Source: Criibacterium bergeronii
Lineage (GTDB): Bacteria > Bacillota > Clostridia > Peptostreptococcales > Filifactoraceae
Assembly (NCBI RefSeq): GCF_001693775.2
Contig: NZ_MBEW02000003.1
Coordinates: 1 to 64,000, forward strand
Length of the DNA: 64,000 nt
Direction of reading: 5' to 3'
In this document: in pieces, positions 1 through 10,161 of the stretch
Position numbering within the stretch: position 1 is the stretch's first letter
How the letters are laid out: each line of letters starts with the position of its first letter
The notes under the pieces: generated by a model
Told to the model about the DNA's origin: nothing
Seen by the model: only the letters and a program-made list of their open reading frames with translations
Databases searched by the model: none
Translations under genes and position numbers: made by a program

Positions 1-999
1 CAATACCTTGTAGACCAAGGAGTTATATATACAGATTTTGATGCTGCTATAAGAGAATATCCTGATATAGTAAGAAAATATTTTCAAACAGCAATCGCAC
101 CCAATCTTCATAAATATGCAGCACTTCATGGAGCAGTATTTTCCGGAGGTAGCTTTGTATATGTACCAAAGGGTGTAAAAGTAGATATACCTCTACAATC
201 TTACTATAGACTTAATGCACCGGGAGCAGGACAATTTGAACACACAATGATTATTGTAGAAGATGGAGGATATTGCCACTTTATAGAGGGCTGCTCAGCA
301 CCAAAATATGATGTCACAAATCTTCATGCAGGTAGCGTAGAAATATTTGTCGGAGAAAATGCAACTCTTAGATTTTCTACCATAGAAAACTGGTCAAGAA
401 ATATGTATAATCTAAATACAAAACGTGCCTTAGTGCAAGCTCATGGCAGAATTGAATGGGTATCAGGTTCATTTGGCTCTAAGGTATCAATGCTTTATCC
501 TGCATCTTTATTATTAGGTGAAGGGGCAAGCAGTGAAACTACAGCAATAAGCTTTGCAGGTGAAGGGCAAAATCTTGATAATGGAGCACAGGTATTTCAC
601 CTTGCACCAAATACAAGCTCAACAATGAATGCTAAAAGTATTTCTGCCGGAAATGGGGTATGTACTTTTAGAGGAGTTGTAAAGGCAAGTCAAGAGGCTG
701 CCGGTAGCAAATCGTCTGTTAGTTGTGAGTCATTGATGCTCAGTGAAAATTCAAGGTCGGATACAATTCCTGTCATAGATTTAGCCACAGATGATATAGA
801 TATAGGTCACGAGGCTAAAATAGGTAGAATAGACGAAACGTCAATCTTCTATCTTATGAGCAGAGGAATAAGTGAGCAAGAGGCAAGAGCGATGATAGTA
901 AGAGGCTTTGCAAACCCAGTAGCAAAAGAGCTCCCTATAGAATATGCAGTGGAAATGAATAATTTAATTAACATGGAATTAGAGGGGGCTAACGGCTAA
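1..999 (+). CDS. sufB: Fe-S cluster assembly scaffold SufB (5' end outside window)
   Basis: SufB is the scaffold subunit of the cytosolic SufBC2D complex that builds Fe-S clusters. The reading frame is open from base 1, so the gene begins upstream; 332 codons are visible and roughly the first 140 residues of a usual SufB are missing. The SUF beta-helix core is clear (VYVPKGVKVDIPLQ, then the GYCHFIEGCSAP segment), as is the C-terminal helical motif FYLMSRGISEQEAR. The stop codon overlaps the sufD start, and sufS and sufU follow, so this is the distal part of a suf operon; sufC is presumably just upstream (inference). Confidence 0.96.
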   Translation, partial: QYLVDQGVIYTDFDAAIREYPDIVRKYFQTAIAPNLHKYAALHGAVFSGGSFVYVPKGVKVDIPLQSYYRLNAPGAGQFEHTMIIVEDGGYCHFIEGCSAPKYDVTNLHAGSVEIFVGENATLRFSTIENWSRNMYNLNTKRALVQAHGRIEWVSGSFGSKVSMLYPASLLLGEGASSETTAISFAGEGQNLDNGAQVFHLAPNTSSTMNAKSISAGNGVCTFRGVVKASQEAAGSKSSVSCESLMLSENSRSDTIPVIDLATDDIDIGHEAKIGRIDETSIFYLMSRGISEQEARAMIVRGFANPVAKELPIEYAVEMNNLINMELEGANG

Positions 1000-2033
1000 T
1001 GATTGCAAATAAAGTAAGTAGTCCTACTTTTAGATTTTTAAAAACAAACCAAGTAGAAGTAGAGCTCAACGATATAAATCCATCATCCTTTGGTGAAATT
1101 CAAAAAGAAAATATGGAATTAAATACGGCATTTTCAGATTATTCCTTTGGAGTTAGTGAAGAGGCTGTAAAATTAAATAAAGACAAAAAAAATCTTCAGT
1201 ATGTATTTGAAGTTAATCATGATGAAGATTTAAAAAATATAAATATAGAATTAAACGAAGAAAAAAATACTTTACTTGATAATATACAAATTATTGCTAG
1301 AGAAAATACGAAATCTGAGTTTATAATAAATTATACAACCAAGGATTTAGCAAAAACTTTTAGAAATTCCGTATTGCAAATCTATGCTAAAGAGGACTCT
1401 GAAGTAACTATCCACCTTGTTACAAATCAAAATCAAGAGTCAACAATTTGGCAAAGCATCGGTTTTATAGTAGAAAATCATGCAAAAGTAACTATTTATC
1501 AAACTGAAATAGGTGTTGGAAAAAAACTTTTCTCATGTATGGGCAAACTAACAGGAAATGGTTCAATTTTTGACTTGAAAGGCTCATACCTCTTATCCGG
1601 TCAAGAAAAGATGGATTTTCTATACAACGTAGATTTAAATGGAAAAAAATCACACGCAAATATTTTGGTAAATGGTGTCCAAAAAGATTTTTCCAAGAAA
1701 AATTTCAAAGGCACGCTTGATTTTAAGAGAGGTTCAAAAGGCTCAAAGGGTTCAGAGGGCGAATATGTAACTTTACTGGATAAAACGGTAATATCAAAAT
1801 CACTACCAATACTCCTATGCACAGAGGAGGACGTAGTAGGAGAACACGCATCAAGTGCAGGACAAATTGACAAAAATATTATATTTTATATTATGAGCAG
1901 AGGGCTTTCCTTTGATGAGGCAAAGAGCTTGGTTGTAAAATCAAGATTAGTGCCGGTAATTGACGCATTGCCTGATAAACATCTAAGGGAAAGTTTACTA
2001 GAGCAAATCAATCAAATAATGATAGAAAAATAA
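999..2033 (+). CDS. sufD: Fe-S cluster assembly protein SufD
   Basis: Paralogue of SufB and partner in the SufBC2D scaffold. It has 344 residues, on the short side for SufD. The family-typical C-terminal block is present (GEHASSAGQIDKNIIFYIM, then SRGLSFDEA), while the N-terminal half is divergent, lysine-rich and AT-rich, as is common for SufD. The ATG overlaps the sufB TAA by one base, which implies translational coupling. Identity rests on the SUF core motif and operon position. Confidence 0.92.
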   Translation: MIANKVSSPTFRFLKTNQVEVELNDINPSSFGEIQKENMELNTAFSDYSFGVSEEAVKLNKDKKNLQYVFEVNHDEDLKNINIELNEEKNTLLDNIQIIARENTKSEFIINYTTKDLAKTFRNSVLQIYAKEDSEVTIHLVTNQNQESTIWQSIGFIVENHAKVTIYQTEIGVGKKLFSCMGKLTGNGSIFDLKGSYLLSGQEKMDFLYNVDLNGKKSHANILVNGVQKDFSKKNFKGTLDFKRGSKGSKGSEGEYVTLLDKTVISKSLPILLCTEEDVVGEHASSAGQIDKNIIFYIMSRGLSFDEAKSLVVKSRLVPVIDALPDKHLRESLLEQINQIMIEK

Positions 2034-2060
2034 TCTCACTAGTATACAAGGAGATAATTA

Positions 2061-3293
2061 ATGTTTTTAGATGAAAAAATAGAGCAAATAAGAGCAGATT
2101 TTACTTATTTGGATGAAGAAAAAACCAGAAAAAAAATTATTTATTTAGATAATGCGGCTACATCTCAAAAACCAATACAAGTTATAGATGCAGTCAGCAA
2201 TTATTATAAATATCAAAATGCAAATCCTCACAGGGGTGCACATCATTTGTCAATATTGGCGACAAATTTATACGAAAACTCAAGACAAAGTGTTGCTAAT
2301 TTTATAAATGCAAAAAGTGCCAATGAAATTGTATTTACGAGAAGTACCACAGAAAGTATAAATTTGATTGCCTACACTTATGGACTTGACAATATCAAAA
2401 AAGACGATGAAATAATCGTAACATTATTAGACCATCACAGCAATTTTGTACCATGGCAGTTTGTGGCAAAAAAAACAGGTGCAAAGCTAAGACTAGTGCA
2501 TATAACAGATAATTTTGAACTTGATATGGATGAATTTAATTCATATATAAGTGATAAAACCAAATTAGTAGCCTTTACAGGTTGCTCAAATCTTACTTCA
2601 TATATGCCTGATGTGAAATATATAATCGGTAAAGCCAAAGAAGTGGGAGCAACCACTGTACTTGATGGTGCTCAGACGATACCACATAAAAAAGTGGATG
2701 TCCAAGATTTAGATGTAGATTTCTTTGCGTTTTCAGGACATAAAATGCTAGCTCCGCTGGGTATTGGTGTCTTATACGGAAAAGAAAAACTACTAAATGA
2801 AATGTCACCGTTTAATTATGGCGGAGATATGATAGAGTACGTTTACGAGCAAGAGTCCACATTTGCAAAAGCTCCAACAAAGTTTGAGGGAGGTACTCAA
2901 AATGTAGGAGGCGTTGTAGGGCTTTGTGCGGCTATTGAGTATATGAATAATCTTGGACTGGAAAATATATTTATAAGAGAACAAGAGCTTACAAAATATG
3001 CCTATGAAAATCTAAAAAAACTTGACTTCGTAGATATATATTATCCGGCTACTAATGAGCATACCGGTAGTGCAATATCATTTAATGTTAAACAGGTACA
3101 CCCACATGATGTAGCCACTATTCTTGATGAAAGCGGTATAGCGATTCGTAGCGGACATCATTGTGTAATGCCGGCACATATTTATTTAGGGATAAATGCC
3201 AGCTGTAGAGCATCATTTGCTTTTTATAACACAAAAGAAGAAATTGATGAATTCTTGACACATCTTGAAGATGTTAGGAGGATATTTGCATGA
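2061..3293 (+). CDS. sufS: Cysteine desulfurase SufS
   Basis: PLP-dependent group II cysteine desulfurase that takes sulfur from cysteine and passes it to SufU. It has 410 residues, the usual length. The PLP lysine lies in FSGHKM (about K228), the cofactor aspartate in LDGAQ, and the catalytic persulfide cysteine in RSGHHC (about C368). The start has an AAGGAG ribosome site. The gene ends in an ATGA overlap with sufU, the normal genetic partner in Firmicutes. Confidence 0.97.
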   Translation: MFLDEKIEQIRADFTYLDEEKTRKKIIYLDNAATSQKPIQVIDAVSNYYKYQNANPHRGAHHLSILATNLYENSRQSVANFINAKSANEIVFTRSTTESINLIAYTYGLDNIKKDDEIIVTLLDHHSNFVPWQFVAKKTGAKLRLVHITDNFELDMDEFNSYISDKTKLVAFTGCSNLTSYMPDVKYIIGKAKEVGATTVLDGAQTIPHKKVDVQDLDVDFFAFSGHKMLAPLGIGVLYGKEKLLNEMSPFNYGGDMIEYVYEQESTFAKAPTKFEGGTQNVGGVVGLCAAIEYMNNLGLENIFIREQELTKYAYENLKKLDFVDIYYPATNEHTGSAISFNVKQVHPHDVATILDESGIAIRSGHHCVMPAHIYLGINASCRASFAFYNTKEEIDEFLTHLEDVRRIFA

Positions 3294-3736
3294 ATTTAGA
3301 GGAAATATATAAGCAGACCATTGTAGAGCACTCAAGAAGTAAAAAAAATAAACATGATTTGGAAAATCCAACCTTTACCGAAAAAGGACACAACCCAAGT
3401 TGTGGCGATGATATTACACTCCAAGTGGAATTATCTGAGGATAAAAAAATAGTAAAAGATTTGGCATTTACGGGTATCGGTTGTGCTATTTCTCAAGCAT
3501 CAGCGTCCATGATGTGCGACCTGCTTAGAGGTAAATCTGTAGAAGAGGCAAAAGAGCTTGCTCAAACCTTTATAGGTATGATAAGAAGAGAAATAACCGA
3601 TGAAGAAGAGTTGGAAAAATTAGACGACGCATTGGCACTGCAAAACATTAGCAATATGCCGGCTAGAGTAAAATGTGCGCTCCTTGCATGGCATACCTTT
3701 GATGATTTAGTTGAAAATGATATAAAAAACAAATAG
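3290..3736 (+). CDS. sufU: Zinc-dependent sulfurtransferase SufU
   Basis: SufU accepts sulfur from SufS in Gram-positive SUF systems. It has 148 residues with the zinc ligands C38 and D40 (PSCGDD), C65 (GIGCAIS) and C129 (RVKCALL) all in place. The SufU-specific insertion between the second and third cysteine is present, separating it from IscU. It overlaps sufS by four bases and is followed by a terminator, so it is the last gene of the operon. Confidence 0.96.
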   Translation: MNLEEIYKQTIVEHSRSKKNKHDLENPTFTEKGHNPSCGDDITLQVELSEDKKIVKDLAFTGIGCAISQASASMMCDLLRGKSVEEAKELAQTFIGMIRREITDEEELEKLDDALALQNISNMPARVKCALLAWHTFDDLVENDIKNK

Positions 3737-3746
3737 ATACTATTAG

Positions 3747-3787
3747 ATGGTGATAAAATTTTACAACACAAATTTTTCACCATTTTT
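3747..3787 (+). terminator. Rho-independent terminator after sufU
   Basis: A stem of ATGGTGA with TCACCAT, extended inward by A/T pairs, is followed directly by TTTT. It lies 11 bases after the sufU stop and ends the suf transcript. Confidence 0.75.
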
Positions 3788-3875
3788 AATTTTAAAAAAT
3801 TTTGAATTGGTTTATTTTTATTGTATTTCATGTTAAAATAGTTGTAATTAATATAATTTTGAGAACGGAGAAAAA

Positions 3876-5036
3876 ATGAGCGATTTTAAATCACTTAATT
3901 TAGACAAGGGTCTAATCGAAAAACTAAAACAAAATAGGATAACTGAACCTACTCAGATACAACAGGATGCTATACCTGTATTATTAAAACGTAAAAATTT
4001 AATAGCAAAGGCACAAACAGGTACTGGTAAAACCTTAGCATTTTTATTACCTACAATGCAAAATTTGGACTTAACACAAAAATTACCACAAGTAGTCATA
4101 GTTGCCCCTACTAGAGAATTGTGCAATCAGATAAAAACTGTATTTGATGAAACAAGACCAAGCGAAGAATATACTTGTGCAAACATAGTGGGAGGTCATG
4201 ATTTTGATAAACAGGCGAATAAATTTTCCTTTAATGCTAAGGTAATTGTAGCCACTCCCGGTAGATTACTGGAGCATATCAGAGATGGCAATATTAACAT
4301 GAAATATATTAATTCATTTGTAATTGATGAGGCAGACCAAATGTTGGAGTTTGGGTTTTTAGAGGACATAGTACTACTAAAACAAAAATTCCCTGATAAA
4401 ATACAAATGTCACTTTTTTCTGCAACTATGCCACAGCCAATTGTAGACTTGGCGAAAAAAATCATGACAAATCCAACAAAAATAGATGTGTCTTATCAAG
4501 AACAAATCAGTGAAAATATTATTCAGGATTTATTCTATACTTCAGAAAACACCAAGCTTTCTACCTTAGAATTTATAATTGAAGAATATAATCCTTTTAT
4601 GGGAATTATATTTTGCAATTCAAAAAAATCTGCTACAAGCTTATATGAAAAAATTGGTAACAAGTATGATTGTGAGTTACTACATGGAGAATTTTCTCAA
4701 AATAAAAGAGAGCAGATTTTGAATAATTTTAGAAAGCTAAAATTCAGATTTTTAATTTCTACTGATTTATCAGCTAGAGGCTTTGACATAGATGGTGTAA
4801 CTCACGTAATAAATTACGAAATCCCAAGCTTTATGCAGTATTATGTCCATAGAATAGGTAGGACAGGCAGAGCTGATAAAGTAGGCAATGCAATCAGCTT
4901 GATAGACGAAAAAGACGTTGAAAAAATACAAAAAATTGAAAAAAGATATAAAATAAAATCCACAAAATTTTATGACAGAAACAAAAATGAAAGAAAAGCA
5001 CTTCAAAAAAAGCTTACAAAATTAAAAAATAATTAG
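3876..5036 (+). CDS. DEAD-box ATP-dependent RNA helicase
   Basis: RNA unwinding enzyme. It has 386 residues with both RecA-like domains and the full motif set: Q motif PTQIQQDAIP, motif I AQTGTGKT, PTRELCNQ, motif II DEAD, motif III SAT, and motif VI HRIGRTGRA. The C-terminus stops soon after the second RecA domain with a short lysine-rich tail, so there is no DbpA-type RNA-binding domain. Start supported by CGGAG. It heads a co-directional run with rlmB, an NYN RNase and obgE, which suggests a role in ribosome or RNA maturation. Which Csh/Dea subfamily it belongs to is not decided. Confidence 0.93.
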   Translation: MSDFKSLNLDKGLIEKLKQNRITEPTQIQQDAIPVLLKRKNLIAKAQTGTGKTLAFLLPTMQNLDLTQKLPQVVIVAPTRELCNQIKTVFDETRPSEEYTCANIVGGHDFDKQANKFSFNAKVIVATPGRLLEHIRDGNINMKYINSFVIDEADQMLEFGFLEDIVLLKQKFPDKIQMSLFSATMPQPIVDLAKKIMTNPTKIDVSYQEQISENIIQDLFYTSENTKLSTLEFIIEEYNPFMGIIFCNSKKSATSLYEKIGNKYDCELLHGEFSQNKREQILNNFRKLKFRFLISTDLSARGFDIDGVTHVINYEIPSFMQYYVHRIGRTGRADKVGNAISLIDEKDVEKIQKIEKRYKIKSTKFYDRNKNERKALQKKLTKLKNN

Positions 5037-5054
5037 TAATTAATAGAGGTAAAT

Positions 5055-5801
5055 ATGAACCTTATTATAGGCAAAAACCCTTCCATAGAGGCAATTAAAT
5101 CAGGAAGAAAAATCGAGACGGTCTATGTGACACAAAATGAAAACGATGAAAAGATAAAATATATAGTATCCTCAGCGAAAGATAAAAATATAACTATAAA
5201 AAATGTTGATAAAAAGAAATTGGATACTTTAGCAAAAGGAGAAAATCACCAAGGGGTAATACTTGGCGTTGCTGAATATGAATATTACGATTTTGAAAAA
5301 TTGTTAAAAGACCTAGAAACAAACAAGCAAAATCAAAAAAGAACTACAATGGTAATACTAGACAAGATAGAGGACGTACACAACCTTGGCTCAATAGTGC
5401 GTAGTAGCGAGGGTGCAGGAGTAGATGCTGTAATAATACAAAAAACTAATGCCGCAGGAGTAACACCTGTAGTAGAAAAAGCATCTTCAGGAGCTACTTC
5501 TTTTATGAAAATAGTAAGGGTAACTAATATAACAACAACCATAAAAAAATTACAAGATGCTGGTATGTGGATTTATGCCCTAGACATGGGTGATAAAATG
5601 TACTATGAACAAGACCTCACAGGAGATGTGGCAATCGTAGTTGGTAGTGAGGGAAAAGGTGTCTCTAGGTTGGTAAAAGAAAACTGCGATTTTATCATAT
5701 CAATACCAATGAATGGACAAATAAATTCGTTAAATGCAGGAGTTGCAGCATCAATAGTTTTATATGATGTAGTTAGACAAAGGACACTAAAAAATGTCTA
5801 A
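5055..5801 (+). CDS. rlmB: 23S rRNA 2'-O-methyltransferase, RlmB/TrmH (SpoU) family
   Basis: SPOUT methyltransferase that methylates a ribose on 23S rRNA (G2251 in E. coli). It has 248 residues: an N-terminal substrate-binding domain starting IIGKNPSIEAI, and the C-terminal knot with LDKIEDVHNLGSIVRS, VVGSEGKGVS and SIPMNGQINSLNAGVAASI. Family membership is certain; the exact target nucleotide is inferred. The next gene starts inside its last codons. Confidence 0.92.
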   Translation: MNLIIGKNPSIEAIKSGRKIETVYVTQNENDEKIKYIVSSAKDKNITIKNVDKKKLDTLAKGENHQGVILGVAEYEYYDFEKLLKDLETNKQNQKRTTMVILDKIEDVHNLGSIVRSSEGAGVDAVIIQKTNAAGVTPVVEKASSGATSFMKIVRVTNITTTIKKLQDAGMWIYALDMGDKMYYEQDLTGDVAIVVGSEGKGVSRLVKENCDFIISIPMNGQINSLNAGVAASIVLYDVVRQRTLKNV

Positions 5802-6435
5802 AATTAGACAGATTTTAATTGTCGATGGATATAATGTAATAAATGCTTGGGATATTTTAAAGACTTTAGCTAATGAGAGTTTGGAGCTGGCACGAGAAAA
5901 GTTAAATTCTTTAATTAGTGAATATACTCAGTATACCGGCTATAAAAGTATATTGGTGTATGATGCTTATAGGGTAAAAGATTTTTCAGTTAGGCAAGAA
6001 AGACTGAAAAATCTTGAAATAGTTTTCACCAAGGAAAATGAGACAGCCGACAGCTATATAGAAAAATATATTACAAGTTTATCCAAAAAAAGATACCTAG
6101 AGATTTTTATTGCAACTGATGACATTTCAATTATGCAAATAGGGCAGGGTAAAGGTGCAGTGCATATTTCCACAGCTGAGCTTTTGATAAATGTAAATAC
6201 TGCCAATTTAAAAATTAGAGATAAAATTAAAAAAAATCATGTCGGAAATAATTCTTTAAATAATTTTATAGATAAGGATACCTATAAATTATTAGACGAA
6301 TTGCGTAAAGGTGACGTCAAAGAAGAAACTAAAGAAGAGCAAATCGATGAGACACAATTATTTTTACAAAGTATGAAAAAATTAAAAGTGAAAACTATTA
6401 AAAATAAAAATATAGATAAAAGAAATTCTAAATAA
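5794..6435 (+). CDS. NYN (PIN-like) domain ribonuclease, YacP/Rae1 family
   Basis: 213 residues, opening with ILIVDGYNVINAW, the first acidic motif of NYN/YacP proteins, and continuing with VYDAY and an internal TADSYIEKYI acidic helix. B. subtilis YacP (Rae1) is a ribosome-associated endoribonuclease, and rlmB-yacP adjacency is typical of Firmicutes. It overlaps rlmB by eight bases. The C-terminal ~50 residues form a charged lysine/glutamate-rich tail not needed for the fold. Confidence 0.85.
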   Translation: MSKIRQILIVDGYNVINAWDILKTLANESLELAREKLNSLISEYTQYTGYKSILVYDAYRVKDFSVRQERLKNLEIVFTKENETADSYIEKYITSLSKKRYLEIFIATDDISIMQIGQGKGAVHISTAELLINVNTANLKIRDKIKKNHVGNNSLNNFIDKDTYKLLDELRKGDVKEETKEEQIDETQLFLQSMKKLKVKTIKNKNIDKRNSK

Positions 6436-6447
6436 TTAGGAGAAAAA

Positions 6448-7725
6448 ATGTTTGTAGATGTAGCGAAAATCACAGTAAAAGCTGGTAATGGGGGAAATGG
6501 AGCAGTCGCATTTCATAGAGAAAAGTATGTGCCGGCAGGAGGTCCATCAGGAGGAAATGGCGGCAGGGGTGGCAACGTAGTATTTCTTGTGGATAACAAC
6601 ATGAGAACCTTGCTGGATTTCAAATACAAATCTAAATATGAGGCTGATAACGGAGAAGATGGTAAAACTTCAAATATGTTTGGTAAAAACGGAGAAGATT
6701 TAATCATAAAAGTTCCGGAGGGCACAGTAGTTACAGATGCTAAAACTAAGCTAGTAATAGCAGATTTAAACGAAAATGGTCAGCAGTTTATAATCGCACA
6801 CGGTGGTAGAGGTGGCAAGGGAAACTCAAATTTCAAAACATCTACTAGACAAGCACCTGCATTTGCAAAGCAAGGTATGAAAGGTGAAGAAATAGAAGTA
6901 GAGCTTGAGTTAAAACTACTTGCTGATGTTGGTTTAATTGGATTTCCCAATGTGGGAAAATCCACCTTCTTGTCCATTGTCACAAAGGCAAACCCTAAAA
7001 TAGCTAACTATCATTTCACTACACTTATTCCAAATCTTGGAGTTGCCTCTATTGATGGAGACTCCTTTGTAATAGCAGATATACCTGGGTTGATTGAAGG
7101 AGCATCTGAGGGCGTAGGTCTTGGCGATGACTTTTTAAGACATATCCAAAGGACAAAGGTACTTGTGCATATTGTCGACATAAGCTCATCAGATGGCAGG
7201 AACCCGTTGGAGGATTTTGAAATCATCAACAAAGAGCTAGCAACTTATGACAAAAGACTTGAAAGTAAAAAACAAATTGTAGTTGCAAATAAAATGGACT
7301 TACTCTATGACAAACAGGTATATGAAGAGTTTAAAGCAAAGTTAAATGAAAAAGGTTATGAGGTATTTTCTATGTCTGCTGCAACTACTGATGGTGTAAA
7401 TGACATATTAAGAGTATGCAAAAAATATTTAGATAATATAGTAGACGTAGAATTATTTGACCAAGACCAATACTATTCAGCTGAAAAAGATGCTCAAGAA
7501 AATATAGACGAAATTACTGTTAGAAAAGAGGACGATGTATTCTATCTTGAGGGTTATCAGCTTGAAAGATTGCTTTATAGTGTAAATTTTGAGGACTTGG
7601 AGTCTATAAGATACTTCCAAAACAAATTAGATAAAATAGGGGTAACTGAGTTACTTAAAAATAACGGCATAAAAGAGGGAGATACGGTAGACATCTACGG
7701 AATGGAATTTGAATATTATAATTAA
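6448..7725 (+). CDS. obgE: GTPase ObgE/CgtA
   Basis: Essential ribosome-assembly GTPase. It has 425 residues: a glycine-rich Obg fold (about 1-158, for example GGNGGRGGN and GGRGGKGNSNF), a G domain with G1 GFPNVGKS, G3 DIPGLIEGAS and G4 NKMD, and a C-terminal OCT domain with the Gram-positive hallmark EGYQLERLL. Start preceded by TAGGAG. It sits in its usual region with rlmB and the NYN protein, although rpmA and rplU are absent here. Confidence 0.97.
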   Translation: MFVDVAKITVKAGNGGNGAVAFHREKYVPAGGPSGGNGGRGGNVVFLVDNNMRTLLDFKYKSKYEADNGEDGKTSNMFGKNGEDLIIKVPEGTVVTDAKTKLVIADLNENGQQFIIAHGGRGGKGNSNFKTSTRQAPAFAKQGMKGEEIEVELELKLLADVGLIGFPNVGKSTFLSIVTKANPKIANYHFTTLIPNLGVASIDGDSFVIADIPGLIEGASEGVGLGDDFLRHIQRTKVLVHIVDISSSDGRNPLEDFEIINKELATYDKRLESKKQIVVANKMDLLYDKQVYEEFKAKLNEKGYEVFSMSAATTDGVNDILRVCKKYLDNIVDVELFDQDQYYSAEKDAQENIDEITVRKEDDVFYLEGYQLERLLYSVNFEDLESIRYFQNKLDKIGVTELLKNNGIKEGDTVDIYGMEFEYYN

Positions 7726-7746
7726 TATATTAAAGGGGCGGGGCAA

Positions 7747-9075
7747 ATGATTAAAATTATGCCAAGACAGTTGCATGGTAATATTAAAGGAATATCTTCA
7801 AAGTCATTTGCTCACAGAGCCTTGTTTTGTGCATCTCAGGCAGATAAACCAACGAAAATTTATTTACCCGATATTTGTGACGATGTTTTGGCTACAAATT
7901 CTTGCCTTAAAAGCTTAGGCACTACTTTTAGATTTGAAAAAAATTATGTAACAGTAATTCCAAAAAACTTCGTAGAAAATAATTTTCAGTCCACACAATC
8001 CTATGCAGTAGATAGAAAAATATTTGACAATAAAAGAAAAAATACTCCGATATTTGATGCTAGACAAAGCGGTACAACTTTAAGATTTATTATGCCGTTT
8101 GCAATGTCTGTAATAGAAGATGCTATTTTTACAGCCAGTAATTCCTTGGTATCAAGACCGATTTCACAGATTATGCAAGTTATGAAAAGTAATGGAGTAG
8201 AATTTACATCAAATAATCTGCCAATAAGAGCATTGAAAAAATTTGCCTTTGACAAGATTGCAATTTCTTCAGATATTAGCTCACAGTATGTATCAGGGTT
8301 ATTACTTTCGTCTGCACTTCAGGACAGTGATGTTGAATTAAAGGTTTTAGGTGATGTTAAGTCAAAACCCTATATTGATATGACAGTGAAAGTAATGGAA
8401 GATTTTGGCATAAAAATTGATAAAATCGAAGATGGCTACATTGTTCATAGCAAAGGTGATTATTTTTCACCATTAAATTATAAAGTGGAAATGGACTATT
8501 CAGCTGCGGCGTTTTTTATTGTGGCAGGAGCTTTTAGTGAAGAAGGCATTTGTTTAGAGGGGTTTGATAAAAATTCACTCCAAGGGGATAAAAGTATATT
8601 AAGAATAATTGAAAAATATGGTGCTAATGTAAAATTTTTAGACGATAAAATCTATATCAGCTCAGGAGAAAAAAGACCATTAAAGTTAAATGTAAAAAAT
8701 ATACCTGATTTAGTGCCTATATTAGCTGTATTAGCGTGTAGCTGTCAGGGCAGGTCAATTTTTGTAGAAACAGATAGGTTAAAATTCAAGGAAAGCGACA
8801 GAGTAAAATCCACCTTGGATTTGGTAAATTCGTTGGGCGGGAGAGCATATTTCGGAGATAATTTTATAGTAATTGACGGCTTAGGAAATCTTAAAGGTGG
8901 CTTTGTAAAAACATATAATGACCATAGAATAGCAATGGCAGCATCTATAGCCTCTATAATATGTAAAGAGCCGGTAATAATTGAGGACGAAAAAGTTGTA
9001 TCAAAATCATATGCTACATTTTATGAAGATTTTAACAGTTTAGGTGGTAATTATGTCTTCACAGCTGGGAAATAA
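7747..9075 (+). CDS. aroA: 3-phosphoshikimate 1-carboxyvinyltransferase (EPSP synthase)
   Basis: Sixth step of the shikimate pathway. It has 442 residues, with DARQSGTTLRFIMPF, SSQYVSGLLLSSAL, KFKESDRVKST and YNDHRIAMA all matching the EPSP synthase family. The ribosome site is an unusually G-rich AGGGGCGGGG. The first of four consecutive aromatic-pathway genes; it overlaps the start of aroC. Confidence 0.95.
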   Translation: MIKIMPRQLHGNIKGISSKSFAHRALFCASQADKPTKIYLPDICDDVLATNSCLKSLGTTFRFEKNYVTVIPKNFVENNFQSTQSYAVDRKIFDNKRKNTPIFDARQSGTTLRFIMPFAMSVIEDAIFTASNSLVSRPISQIMQVMKSNGVEFTSNNLPIRALKKFAFDKIAISSDISSQYVSGLLLSSALQDSDVELKVLGDVKSKPYIDMTVKVMEDFGIKIDKIEDGYIVHSKGDYFSPLNYKVEMDYSAAAFFIVAGAFSEEGICLEGFDKNSLQGDKSILRIIEKYGANVKFLDDKIYISSGEKRPLKLNVKNIPDLVPILAVLACSCQGRSIFVETDRLKFKESDRVKSTLDLVNSLGGRAYFGDNFIVIDGLGNLKGGFVKTYNDHRIAMAASIASIICKEPVIIEDEKVVSKSYATFYEDFNSLGGNYVFTAGK

Positions 9076-10141
9076 GTTTAAAGTAAATATTTTTGGAGAG
9101 TCCCATGGTAAATGTATTGGAGTTGTAATTGAGGGAATTCCGGCGGGATTTGAAATTGATTTAGATAAATTAAATCTTTTCATGCAAAAAAGAAAAGGTA
9201 AAAAAAATATATCAACAGCTAGAAACGAAAGCGATGAAGTAAATATTGTTTCCGGCTTTTTTAATGCAAAGGCGACAGGCACTCCACTAACGGCTATCAT
9301 TAAAAATTCTGATGTAAAATCTAAAGATTACGAGCAGCTAAAAAATATTTTTAGACCATCTCATGCAGACTATACCGGTTATGTTAAATATAACGGATTT
9401 AATGACTATAGAGGCGGTGGACATTTTTCAGGTCGATTAACAGCACCTTTATGTGTAGCCGGAAATATTGCTATGCAGATACTGAAAAAAAATTATTGCA
9501 TAGAAATTTTTTCTCATATAATTAATATTGGCTGCTTAGATATGGGAGAAAAATCATTTTATAGTGCTACATATGAAGAAATAAAATCGATTAATAATAA
9601 ATCACTAGCATTCATAGACGAAAATGCTATGAACATAGCGATTGAAGAAATAGAAAAGGTCAAAAAAAATGGCGACTCTGTAGGAGGAGTAATAGAAACC
9701 GGAATTTTTGGTATTAAAACTGGGATTGGTGAGCCAATTTTTGATACAATAGAGGGCAATATTGCAAAAGCGATTTTTGCTGTACCTGCAGTAAAGGGGA
9801 TAGATTTTGGAGCGGGATTTTCTGCCGGATATATGAAAGGCTCTGAATATAACGACAGATTGAATTATGTAAATGATGATGAAAAAAATTTGAAAATAGA
9901 AACAAAGACAAATCATGATGGTGGGATAAATGGCGGTATATCTAATGGTATGCCAATAATTTTTAATACAGCAGTAAAACCGACCCCATCTATTTATATT
10001 CCTCAAGAAACTATTAATATCAGCACCGGTAAAAATACTACATTGCAAATAAAAGGCAGACATGACCCTGCTATCGTGACTAGAGCGGTGTATCCTGTTA
10101 TGTCAGCGGCAGCAATTGCATTATTAGATTTAATTTTATAA
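9053..10141 (+). CDS. aroC: Chorismate synthase
   Basis: FMN-dependent last step of chorismate synthesis. About 362 residues with the N-terminal signature GNKFKVNIFGESHG, RPSHADYTG, GGGHFSGRLTA and the C-terminal GRHDPAIVTRAV. A GTG nine bases upstream (9044) is possible, but ATG 9053 is chosen because AGGTGG lies five bases before it and the family normally starts just before the GNxF motif. The start lies inside the aroA 3' end. Confidence 0.95.
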   Translation: MSSQLGNKFKVNIFGESHGKCIGVVIEGIPAGFEIDLDKLNLFMQKRKGKKNISTARNESDEVNIVSGFFNAKATGTPLTAIIKNSDVKSKDYEQLKNIFRPSHADYTGYVKYNGFNDYRGGGHFSGRLTAPLCVAGNIAMQILKKNYCIEIFSHIINIGCLDMGEKSFYSATYEEIKSINNKSLAFIDENAMNIAIEEIEKVKKNGDSVGGVIETGIFGIKTGIGEPIFDTIEGNIAKAIFAVPAVKGIDFGAGFSAGYMKGSEYNDRLNYVNDDEKNLKIETKTNHDGGINGGISNGMPIIFNTAVKPTPSIYIPQETINISTGKNTTLQIKGRHDPAIVTRAVYPVMSAAAIALLDLIL

Positions 10142-10161
10142 TATAAATATGAGGTCAAGCA